Shown one piece after another: positions 55,330-64,000 of a stretch of DNA of 64,000 nucleotides. The stretch covers positions 372,001 to 436,000 of the forward strand of contig CAJQUW010007429.1 in the NCBI GenBank assembly GCA_907163375.1, given 5' to 3'. The notes below the pieces were generated by a model. That model was not told the DNA's origin and did not search any database. It was given only the letters and a program-made list of their open reading frames with translations. The stretch comes from Prostheceraeus crozeri (taxonomy: Eukaryota > Platyhelminthes > Polycladida > Euryleptidae). The position numbers and the translations under genes are program-made. Every line of letters begins with the position of its first letter. Within the stretch, counting starts at the first letter, position 1.

Positions 55330-55800
55330 AGATGATGTTATTAAATGTTTATTCTACCGGTTTCGGATAAGAGTGGAACAGCCGGTCTTATCCTTCATCA
55401 GGAATAGAAAGACATACAAAAATATATAAAATTCAAATGGTGCAAGCATTAAAAAACTTTGCATGCATAGAATCATAGACACAGAAGAGATAGAATAACA
55501 CATAGATTCTTTAAGTCAATTACCAGACATAGTGGTCACAGAAATAGGAGATTTAGGGTCAAATATAGGTGACCGCTGTAAAGCGTGCTGCATATTTAAG
55601 CCAAAAGGATAGTCGGTCATCAATTGACTTATAAATTTCATTTCATTTCTTTTTCGTTCATTTTCATTTCCTTCGATTCTATCCAATATGGAGACTTTCA
55701 TGTTTTATTCTTGATGACCATGTTCTAAACAATGAAATGAAACTACTTTATTATTTTTTTTACCACTATGTCTGGTAATTGACTCGTATTGTGTAATCGG
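55330..55800 (-). mobile_element. Penelope-like element 3' end, remnant
   Basis: On the minus strand a frame ends with KVSILDRIEGNENERKRNEM, then KFISQLMTDYPFGLN. This is the C-terminus of the GIY-YIG endonuclease domain of Penelope-like elements (R...RE.YWI..L.T..P.GLN). Downstream on the same strand (about 55420-55340) is the typical tail CCTGATGAAGGATAAGACCG, then CCGAAACCGGTAGAAT. The reverse transcriptase is absent, and stops interrupt the frame at about 55705. A truncated copy in the host intron. Confidence 0.6.
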
Positions 55801-55866
55801 TGAATATGGAATCAAGCCAATCGAATATCATTTCTTAAAACTGCTTTATTATGTTGACTTCAAACA

Positions 55867-56470
55867 ATGGCAAATAACGAACGATCATTGATAGAAAACA
55901 TTTACCAGGAAATCGTCTCGAACATAGAGCAACGTACTTATCTAAACACTTGGTGTGTGAGAACTAGAAAACTCCTTTATAAACTCGATCTACAGGATTT
56001 ATGGAATAATCAAGTTCTAGTTGACAAGACGAAATACAAGTCATCAATCCTCCAAAGATTAAAACATTATTTTAGGGAACAATGGATGTAGAGTGGTAAA
56101 CAAAAAAACAAAAGATTGAATTACTTAGAATTATGTAGATTTGAATGCGACATGAAACATTATTTGAATTTCAGGTCTAATAATAATAATACTGTTTCCG
56201 AACTCTTGAGGTTAAGAAGCGGCAACAGTGATTTAGTGGTTGAAATCGGACGCTATGGAAGCAGAAAGAGTCATGAAAAATGTATTTGCAAATACTATAA
56301 AGCAGATAAAGTTGAAGATTTTTCCATATTATCGTAAAGTGTTCGAAATATGATGCCATTAGGAGCGAATCAATATCTTTTGTAATTGATCTGGATAGGA
56401 CAAATTTCCGTGTTATGTTGAATAGACTGATGCCTAGACAATTGAAGCTACTGAAGTTTGCTGATAGATC
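55867..56470 (+). mobile_element. LINE ORF2 C-terminal tail, remnant
   Basis: Frames encode YLNTWCVRTRKLLYKLDLQD and, further on, LNYLELCRFECDMKHYLNFR, then LRSGNSDLVVEIGRYGSRKS, CICKYYKADKVEDF and CSKYDAIR. This is the pattern K.RTY..FK..F..E.YL......H R..L..LR...H.L.IE.GRY.....C..C....VEDE.HF...C..Y...R found after the reverse transcriptase in several invertebrate LINEs. It has at least two stops (about 56091 and 56336). No RT domain, 5'-truncated. The frame at 55141 (VVDNYKHLGRW) may belong to the same copy. Confidence 0.55.
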
Positions 56471-57529
56471 CAGTCAAATCAGATCAATTTCTATGTAAAA
56501 CCTCTATGTAAACGCAAACAGCGAAATGAAACATGTTTATCTGTTTATCCTCTGTGTTATTGAAAGAACCACAAATGGCATCACGACAAGTTCTCAGGTG
56601 GAATTATAATGAAAGGCGTCAACCTCTAAATTCACTTGCATCGCTTAATATTAATAACTCGAGGTGAACCGGTCAAACATTTCTTGGAAAGTTGATCACT
56701 TAAACAAATATCATTATAGGTGAGAAATTTTCCGTATACTTACATGTTTGTCATAAAGTAATTTCTTTCATCTACATGAATGTTCCCTGTCCGGTTCACC
56801 AAAGATTAAAATACTACTGTACTAGGTAGGGGGACGCGAGTTCATACATTACAAACATGCGCTGATGAAGTACACATTTTTGAGGTATACATCGATTAAG
56901 TCCATAACAATTGTTTGGAAGGTTAATATGCCATTTATATTTAATACCGTTATGCATACATATATAAATATGCAGGTTTTATAATATATTATGTCATGTG
57001 TTAACACATTAACTACCTTTGATGAATTCCAGATACATGGAAGATATACTAAAATATTTCGCGACACTACCTTCCCTCAGTCATCGGCTAGTTGCTTTTA
57101 TCATTGTTGATAAATGTTCATGTATTTTTTTCATTGTTGTCAGTTTGTCCACAGTTGTTAACAATAAACTTCTGACCTTCAGGCCGAGGGCGACCCATGT
57201 TGGCATTGCTGGACAAGAGTTGCCCACTCGGTCCGATCCAAATTGACTTGCTAACTCAGTTGTCATCGAACCTTATCTGAAACATTTCCAACTCATCAGC
57301 AGAGACATCACTGTTGGCTGGCCCATTTCTTGTCTTTTCATCGTCCTTCACGTCATTGTACAATAGCACACCTAGACAATTGAAACTCAACTCTAAATTC
57401 TCCAACTTAGTAACCTCGTTCGCACTGTTAATTTAAGTCTTGGCATTCAATGTCGGACATGCATTTTTTGATGATGGCCATCGGTCGGTAGAGTAATTAC
57501 TTAATTCCCCGTTTTTCGTCCTTGTCCAC
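56471..57529. other. Intron sequence, nothing recognised
   Basis: AT-rich. A GC-richer word near 57180-57240 does not match a known pattern by eye. Confidence 0.4.
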
Positions 57530-58660
57530 GTTGAATGGGGTCAGACGGTTGCGGCTTTCTGATGGTGCGCCTCTACTCCAGTTGATCGTAGACCATTGCT
57601 GTATTCAGGTCCAGAGCGTGAAGATCCTCGGAGACGACTTGCGACCATGTTTTCCGTGGTCTTCCTCTCGGCCTTCTGCCTTTGACCTCCAACTGGAAAG
57701 ATCTTTCGTCCAGTCACCTTCATCTCTTCTCAGAATGCGGCCATACCACCGCAGTCTAGAACATCGGAAATACATTCCAGGCTCATCATCTTTATTAGGT
57801 CTCCATTTATGTGTCCATCGGCCAGCCTCGCACCGCACATTCTTCTCACCACTGTCTTTTCCGTTCTTTCAATCTTCATGATCTGATCACTTTTCACGGC
57901 CCACGTCTCACTCCCGTACACCATCGCGCTACGGAAACCAGCAGAATACACTTGGCCTTTCATTTTCATGGTGGGAGCTTTGGATGTCAGGAAAGGTGTA
58001 AGTTCATGGAACTTCTTCCATCCACACCTTACTATCGAAGTCACTGCAAGGTCCTCCTGCGGCACTCAACACATCACCAAGGTAGGATAGGAGAAGGACT
58101 TAACTGAGCTGAAACGGTCACCATCCACACATAACTCATCAAACTCACTCGGAGGATCTACCTGAGGCCGTCCTGAACACCTTGGACACATAAAAATGAG
58201 ACGCAGCTGCATTAAAGTTCCTTTCACGCCACTACATCGTTTATGGATCCAGGGTCGCACACGCCCCGGAGAAGCTGTCAGTGTCGCCAACTCGTGTTCT
58301 AGCAAATGTGTGAACGTGTATGTAAAGTGACATCACGGCCGCTACCAGCCACTCCAAGTCTCCAACGCTTCGAAGAGACCAGTGAACCACTTCTCTTGGT
58401 ATTCGATCGAGGGCTTTCTCCAGATCCACGAATGCAATGGAGAGATTTTTATCTTTGGCCATATGCTTCTCTTGAATTTGCCTCAAAATGAATATGGCGT
58501 CTGAAGTGTTCCAATTAAAGTTCAATTCAATTAAACGGTCGTGGAAAAAAATTCTTTTTCCTTTTGAATTCATTGTCAGTCCCTTTGCACTCCTTGCCCT
58601 ATGTACCCTTGTTTCATTCATATTTGCACTCCTTGTATACACGCCAAAGGAGCATCATTT
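57530..58660 (-). mobile_element. LINE reverse-transcriptase fragments (minus strand), rearranged and broken
   Basis: On the minus strand the upstream part (58640-58270) encodes DAIFILRQIQEKHMAKDKNL, then SIAFVDLEKALDRIPREVVH and SVGDLEWLVAAVMSLY. This is RT domain motif A (FVDLEKAFDRVPR). A following piece carries a PHD-like finger end (IHKRCSGVKGTL, MCPRCSG). A further frame (58065-57730) encodes VRCGWKKFHELTPFLTSKAP, then FRSAMVYGSETWAVK, ERTEKTVVRRMCG and the connection to LRWYGRILRRDEGDW. The YADD-containing middle is missing, and several frame changes are present. It is a dead copy antisense to the host gene, inside its intron. Confidence 0.75.
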
Positions 58661-59261
58661 TTTCCGGTTGCTGTTAGTGTGATGTCTTCTGTGTATTCCA
58701 TGTTATTCACAATTCTCGCAGCGGCAGCGCTGCTTACGCCATCATCATAATGCACCGGTACAAAATATTCGCATGAATAATCTATCGGTGAAAGCTATTT
58801 AGAGAAGCAGCATTGTAAGCAGCATGTGTGTAAACTGAGCAATGTGAATGTCTGTAGTACTAAAATTCGTGGTCTAGATAAGGCTCTTCAGCTCTTGATT
58901 ATAAATGCGATAAATGAATGCTCCAGATGTAGCATTTGTTACTTACAAACAGATGACTAACATTGATAGTATTGGAGATACTTTCACACGTACATGCAGT
59001 CAAATCGACATAATACCTGGTATAGACAAATAACGAGTAACTTTTAACAGATCACTTCAATCCACAATGCCAATTTTTATTGCTAATATTTTTCGGGATT
59101 TTCCTTTCGCCTAACTTTTGCAGTAGCCGATTTGATAAATACATGGTGTCTTACATGTATTTAATTGTAATTCTAATTAGAATGCCTCGATTTGTACATG
59201 AATGGTTGAGGGGGATATTTGAGCTTTATGACATCTTTCAATCAGCATAATTTTTTGTCTC
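58661..59261. other. Intron sequence, nothing recognised
   Basis: AT-rich, between the LINE and the SINE. No exon or repeat end identified. Confidence 0.4.
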
Positions 59262-59430
59262 CGTGGCACAGTAGTTAAGTGCCTAGCGATCTGTCTGTCC
59301 AGACGTCAAGCCCCTAAAGTGTCATTGGAAGTCGACAGGAAGGGAATCCGGTCTAAAAGTACTACAACGCTCCAGAAAAGTACCGTCGAAGCCCCCAGTA
59401 TAGGGGAGTAGTGACGTTAAACTTTTTTGT
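59262..59430 (+). repeat. tRNA-type SINE
   Basis: The head resembles a tRNA: an A-box-like GTGGCACAGTAGTTAAGTGC at about 59265 and a degenerate B-box region (CAGACGTCAAGCCCC). It is followed by the conserved body GACAGGAAGGGAATCCGGTC seen in several invertebrate SINE families (GACAGGAAGGGCATCCGG...). The tail CCCCCAGTATAGGGG, then GTGACGTTAAAC, resembles an RTE-type LINE 3' end. It lies just upstream of the 59483 exon. Confidence 0.65.
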
Positions 59431-59482
59431 CATATTTTGAAAGCTTTCTCGTCATGCAAATCAATGTCGAATTTCTTTACAG

Positions 59483-59619
59483 GCACTGGAAATTGTCTGC
59501 CACATGGTGAATTCAATTTCACATACGACGCTGATGCTGCCAAAATAGTACTCCATGAGCTGAAAAGCCCGATTACATTGGTAGGCTGGGAGTTATGTTT
59601 GAAGTACAAGTCGACCTGG
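59483..59619 (+). CDS. Host nucleoside hydrolase (IUNH family), next exon
   Basis: A 137-bp exon between TTTCTTTACAG| and |GTAAGC. It starts in the phase left by the 48914 donor and encodes GTGNCLPHGEFNFTYDADAA, then KIVLHELKSPITLVGWELCL and KYKSTW. It follows the I-M-G-G-N-x-x-G motif of the preceding exon exactly as in metazoan nucleoside hydrolases (N-x-T-P-x-A/G-E-F-N-F-x-x-D-x-x-A-A-x-I-V). The E-F-N-F block shapes the nucleoside pocket. It ends in phase 0. The next exon is not found before the end of the window. Confidence 0.85.
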
Positions 59620-61125
59620 GTAAGCTAACTTCAGAAACGCTTATAATGTGATCGAGCATAAATCAATAATTTCGATGAAATTTCTTTTAAAATGAAACAT
59701 TCGCTACCCATCATGAAATATGTATGAAATTGTGAACAAGTAAGTTATGTTTATGAGTACTAAACAAACTACACACCTTAGCACCTTATGAAAGATTGCA
59801 AGTTTGCCTGGTACAGAAGAGAAAGATATCCATGAGGACTTTTTAGTGCGTCTCAGAAAGGCACAAACTGACTATATGTAGCGTCTACAATAGCTGATGT
59901 TCAACAAGGAATCTTCAGCACGACTCAAACTTTTATATCTTTCTCCTAACTATGCCTCTGCATTACCTTTGCCAGTTAATCTATTCCGGTGATGCTTATG
60001 CTCATTTTTCACTCATTGTAAAAAATTATGATGCTCCCACTAATTGCAAAATATTTGGAAAAAAATAATCGAATGCATTGTGTGAATCCTGCAAAATTTA
60101 TTTCACGCATTCTTCAGGAGAAAGTGTGCTGTGCTTCATCACATTCGAGTCGAATCGTTTCGCATAATGATATCAGAAGTGTGAAGACGATTTTTTTATC
60201 ACTCGCAAATCCCTAACAGATTCTGTTAAATATCGAAATCTTCTTACAAGAAACAAGTACAAGTACATATTCTTTACTAGATATATATACTGAAGCCATC
60301 CTAATATGCAAAATTGAAGATGCAGCCTCGTACTGCTGCCAATAAAGACAATCCACCAGTGTTTGTTTTGGCCTAGTGAATATTGAAATATATTATGTAT
60401 TGAATATCGATATTGGATTGAAGCGGAAAATACACGTACGTAACTGATTTGATGCATCTAATAGGGGCGTCTTAAGCATCTGAGGATTTTACATTGGTTT
60501 TAATCTTGGGATTGGGATAAATTACCCGAGGCTCCTCAAATATGAGTGAGAAACAAGGTTTTTGAAAACATTCAAAACAGTTCAAATTGAATAATGAAAT
60601 GCGAAATCAAGATGAAGTTAAAGATACAATAATTAAATAAATCATTTTGCAAATTTTCGATGTAAAAGTAGTGATTGCCAAGTAAAAGAAGTGTCAAGAA
60701 ATAAACATCAGAGCAGTAAAATAACAACTTCACTTGTCCTTTTGTAGAATTCTCTCCTTGACAAAGGTGTTTTACACTTTAAGTCCGCAATGTTGCATTC
60801 AAGATGAATACATCCTTTATGCTTGGTGATGTATATCATACCTCAGGCAAGAGATGCTTCCTATGGAAAATCACTTAAATCAATATACATTATACCATGC
60901 TGACCAATATATTAAAATAATGGTATAATCTGTTGATGAAATTTGGATGCAGTTGGATTTTTTCTCTCAACTAGAAATAAGACATGCTATGAGCCCAGTT
61001 ATTCATTCATCTATTGTTGTTTGCCGAATAGAGTGCTATGATTCATTTGAATGGGATAACATAGATATCTGATTTGAATATTTAAACGGGCGATTGCGTT
61101 CATAGTCTTCGTATATGACATTCAT
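59620..61125. other. Downstream intron of the nucleoside hydrolase, nothing recognised
   Basis: AT-rich intron sequence with no clear exon or repeat end. Confidence 0.4.
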
Positions 61126-61329
61126 TTGTGCATCATGGGGAGAACGAAACGCGTGTCTGCTGATGTAGTCTCGTGCATGGTGAAGATGAGAGATGAAGGT
61201 GTTACTCAAATTGAAATTTCACGATACACTGGAGTTTCTCAGTCATCAGTACAAAAGTGCTTGGCTAGATATGATTCAAGCGGTTCTTGCGAATGGGGCA
61301 AATCTCCAGGAAGACCTCGCTGTACGTAA
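61126..61329 (+). pseudogene. Tc1-type transposase N-terminus, cut by a Harbinger element
   Basis: It encodes MGRTKRVSADVVSCMVKMRD, then EGVTQIEISRYTGVSQSSVQ and KCLARYDSSGSCEWGKSPGR. This is the paired-like HTH of Tc1-family transposases (R.T...D...I......G.S...I......S..TV...L.R...TG......GRPR), complete through the first HTH and the GRPR-type hook. The frame then ends as the Harbinger sequence begins at 61330, so the catalytic domain is lost or displaced beyond the window. Confidence 0.75.
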
Positions 61330-61549
61330 AGTCCGGTTCACATAACCGCTATTAGCAATGTGCGTTGACTCACGTCGCTACTAGCCTCTGCTACTAGCGG
61401 GCGCGCACAGCTCGGTGTGGCCGATACGAACAACGTGCGTTGACACTCAAAGCTAGATGCGATCAATATCGTCGCTATTAGCGGCCGCCAATAACTTTAG
61501 AGCAGTGTTCTATTTTGTAAAACGCACACAGCTGAATTTGTCATTTGAA

Positions 61550-62322
61550 ATGGAAAGTGCGATGGATGAATTATTGATTGACAAGGTGAGCGAAAGGAAG
61601 ATACTTTATGAAATTGCGAGTCGGAGATTCAAGGACATCCAAAGCAAACAATTGGCATGGGCATGTGTTGCGGAAGAAGTTGGGCAAACGGTCGAGTGGT
61701 GCATCAGACGATTTCGCAGTCTTAAAAGAGACTATTTTTTATATAAGAACAGTAGAAAGCAACCAAGTGGTAACGCAGTGAAACCAACTAAAGCGCGATT
61801 AGATGTGTATTCAAGAATGACATTTCTTGATGAACCAAACGAGCCGAAGGAGACAATGTCAAATATTCCATCAAACGAAATTATGCCACAGGAAGAGTCG
61901 CATTTGGTGAGAACATCCCTTATTCCAACGAACAAACTTTTAATTTCGATGGAAACTCACCTGGGGTAAATAACGAATCACCTTGCAAGACAGATGCGAT
62001 ACAAACACCGAAAATTAAAACTACAAACACTAGGAAACGTGGAAAGTCTTCAGATACTGTCCTTCTTGAAACACTTGTCGAGCAGTTGACTGAAACCGAA
62101 AACCAATACGACGAATATGCCGCTTTTGGCAAAGCCATCGGGGATGGTGTTCGAAGAATGAATTCACAACGTGAGAAGGACTATGCTATGGCACACTTAA
62201 GGTTCGAACTATATAAGCTACAAAGAAATTCTTACATGGAAAGTCAATATCCAGATGGATCTCGTGATGATGGCCATCCATCTACAGAATCATTTATGGG
62301 ACAGTTGTATTCTTCTTTGTGA
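61550..62322 (+). pseudogene. Harbinger MADF/BESS-type DNA-binding protein, one frame change
   Basis: It starts MESAMDELLIDKVSERKILY. The MADF (Myb/SANT-like) domain occupies residues about 6-85: LIDKV..RKILYEIASRRFK, QLAWACVAEEVGQTVEWCIR and RFRSLKRDYFLYKNS, with the expected Trp/Leu pattern. It binds the transposon ends and brings in the nuclease. The C-terminal helix region with a BESS-like character (NSQREKDYAMAHLRFELYKL, RNSYMESQYP) lies in another frame that ends at 62322. A frame change (about 61910-61965) separates the two, or a very short intron that I cannot define. An alternative upstream ATG at 61457 is less likely. Confidence 0.7.
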
Positions 62323-63046
62323 TTCAACCACTATTCTTGATAACGGATAACTATGTAGCGGATAACGAATGACTACTTTGTAAAAATATACGGAATAAAA
62401 AAGTTTTCCTCGAAGTATTATTTTTTATTAGATTTTGGTTTCTCGCATTGGAATATTTTAATGTATTGACTGCGTATTAGCACTCACCAGACTACATTAG
62501 TAGTTTTTTCGTTTTTAAGATAAAGATGATTTGTAATGCATGACTCGTATGGCAATAAGATGCTATGACCAATATACTCAGGGCGTAATTGGTCATAGTG
62601 AGAATTTCCATTTGGTTTGGATAATTCAAACAAATTCAAAATCATTTTAATTTGCCAAGCAGACTACATTTTGTAGTTAATTATCAAACACTGGCGTGGC
62701 ATAATTTAATAATTAAGAAAATAATTAAAAAACAATGAAAAGATGCTTGGACTACAGTTAACTGGGCAAATAGGCTTTTTCATTTGGTGGACTAATGAGG
62801 GTTAAAGTGGTAATACAGGACAAATAATGATTATGATAATATTACTCGTAAATTGATAACTACTCTCTCTTTAATGGTTTGATGAGACAGCATCATTTTA
62901 TGAATGAAAAGTATCCCCAAAACCAAAGAAGGCATTACTAGTAAGACTAATTATATTCAGATGTAGTCTCATTAAATTTCGAAAGTTTAATACAACGTGA
63001 TCAGTCTCTTTCGCCACGCACACACGAAATCATAAGAAATACAATA
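62323..63046. other. Intergenic region between the two convergent Harbinger genes
   Basis: Contains an AATAAA at about 62394 for the MADF gene. No other gene. AT-rich. Confidence 0.5.
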
Positions 63047-64000
63047 TTAATCACCAGACACAATACTTGATTGCCAAGATACTGCACCTTGTGGACTGAC
63101 AAAGAAGTTTGCAAGTGCCATTTGTTGTTGCCGCACTTCCCCACTGCTTCTGTTGCCACCAAGCCGCCTTGCTCGGACGATTCCTGAAGATTCAGTCAAT
63201 TCGCGTCTCCAGTGACCCTCACGCACATTTCCATTCGTCTCCTCTTGATCAAACATCGAAGAAGGAGCGTAGCGCTTTGCAATATCTTCTTCAATAGTTG
63301 GATCTGCCGTGCGCAAGTAATTATGCAGAACGAATGCAGCACGAATAAAAGTTTCCACGTGGTTAGTCTCGGCAATGACTGGTCTTAGAAAAAGACGCCA
63401 TCTTGCCGATAGGATACCGAAGGCATTCTCAATAGTCCTCCTAGCACGTGAAAGTCTATAATTGTACACTCGCGTGACATAATCCAACGGAACACTTCCA
63501 CCTCTTCCAGGAAAAGGGCGCATCAAATATGATTTCATTGGAAATGCTTCATCTCCCAAAAACACGAAAGGTGAGTGAAAGTCCGTACCATTTACAAACT
63601 TGCTTTCAGGTATATTGAATCGTTGATGTTCCAAACCGTCAAACAATCGAGAACGAGAAAAAACTCCGGCATCGCCTTCTCTGCCGTAACTTCCAACTTC
63701 CAAGTATGTGAACTTGTATTCACTATCACATATTGCCATTACCAATGTGCTGAAGCGATGCTTGTAATTGTAGAATAAAGAACCACTTCTCTTGGGGCAT
63801 TGGATAGAGAACTGCTTTCCGTCGATCGCTCCAATGCAATTGGGAAACCGCCATTTCTCCCAAAATCCTTTGATTATGGTTAACCATTCGTCTTGCGTGT
63901 CAGGAAACTTTAAATAAGTTGGCATCAGCTCTTCATAAATAGCAGTGGCAGTGGCATAAACTATTCCAGATATCGTAGACCTTCCTCTTCCAAAACGTAG
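63047..64000 (-). CDS. Harbinger DDE nuclease (transposase), 5' part beyond the window
   Basis: The minus frame is open from the window edge (64000) to the stop at 63047, over 315 residues. The catalytic triad context is visible: IGAIDGKQFSIQCP (first Asp), FVFLGDEAFPMKSYLMRPFP (second Asp) and RRTIENAFGILSARWRLFLR (Glu). Supporting motifs are KHRFSTLVMAICDSEYKFTY and NHVETFIRAAFVLHNYL. The protein cuts and joins transposon ends together with the MADF partner. The domesticated relative in vertebrates is HARBI1. The N-terminal HTH region lies upstream, outside the window. No interruption is seen. Confidence 0.9.
   Translation of the reverse strand, partial: LRFGRGRSTISGIVYATATAIYEELMPTYLKFPDTQDEWLTIIKGFWEKWRFPNCIGAIDGKQFSIQCPKRSGSLFYNYKHRFSTLVMAICDSEYKFTYLEVGSYGREGDAGVFSRSRLFDGLEHQRFNIPESKFVNGTDFHSPFVFLGDEAFPMKSYLMRPFPGRGGSVPLDYVTRVYNYRLSRARRTIENAFGILSARWRLFLRPVIAETNHVETFIRAAFVLHNYLRTADPTIEEDIAKRYAPSSMFDQEETNGNVREGHWRRELTESSGIVRARRLGGNRSSGEVRQQQMALANFFVSPQGAVSWQSSIVSGD

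Larger units (their letters stand above)
61330..64000. mobile_element. PIF/Harbinger transposon, left part, well preserved
   Basis: It begins AGTCCGGTTCACATAACCGC directly after TAA (61327-61329), a fit to the 3-bp TWA target preference of this superfamily. The next 170 bp are GC-rich with repeated GCTATTAGC, GTGCGTTGAC and GCTACTAGC words. It holds the two expected genes in convergent order, a MADF-domain protein (+) and a DDE nuclease (-). The right end is outside the window, so terminal repeats cannot be compared. The nuclease frame is open as far as seen, suggesting recent activity. Confidence 0.8.

Overview
This is a repeat-rich piece of an animal nuclear genome, probably a marine invertebrate. 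It is AT-rich and intron-rich and holds many families of metazoan mobile DNA. I cannot fix the phylum. The only recognisable host gene is a nucleoside hydrolase (IUNH family) on the plus strand. Two of its exons (48798-48914 and 59483-59619) keep reading phase across a 10.6 kb intron packed with dead retroelements.

Two Maverick/Polinton elements dominate the first 45 kb. Polinton A (about 852-13797, continuing left of the window) is the older. A LINE 3' end abuts it at about 850. It holds a Cys-rich/coiled-coil gene ('gene X'), a small gene related to the N-terminus of the Polinton polymerase, a spliced protein-primed DNA polymerase B, long tandem-repeat spacers, and a minus-strand pair encoding a PC4-like protein and a TATA-binding-protein-like (TBP-like) protein. 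Its right end (about 12385-13797) is related to the ends of Polinton B.

Polinton B (28454-44915, 16.5 kb) is young. It has long, nearly identical terminal inverted repeats starting AGTAGTAAG and a perfect 6-bp target duplication, GGTGTT. It carries a dozen or so tightly packed genes: a basic beta-rich protein, two RING-like zinc proteins, a possible DEDD exonuclease, a packaging ATPase, a basic core/minor-capsid-like protein, two tandem paralogous large proteins, PC4-like proteins, polymerase B, an acidic protein and gene X. I recognise no integrase, adenain-type protease or usual major capsid protein. It sits inside an internally shortened Tc1/mariner copy (27660-45544) whose own TA-flanked ends are still visible.

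From 13.8 to 27.7 kb there is no host gene that I can support. The stretch holds hAT-type debris: a transposase C-terminus at 15.2 kb, a 2.7 kb hAT with perfect 8-bp target duplication enclosing a smaller hAT with a BED-finger remnant, and two short hAT-like elements side by side. From 45.5 to 61 kb there are remnants of pogo-like and hAT-like ends, three LINEs, a Penelope-like element, a foldback MITE and a tRNA-type SINE. The last 2.7 kb is the left part of a well-preserved PIF/Harbinger transposon (MADF-domain protein plus DDE nuclease) inserted into a Tc1 transposase remnant.

The most unusual content is the TBP-like plus PC4-like pair in Polinton A. It looks like a transposon-borne basal-transcription module; PC4-like relatives occur in Polinton B, but I see no TBP there.
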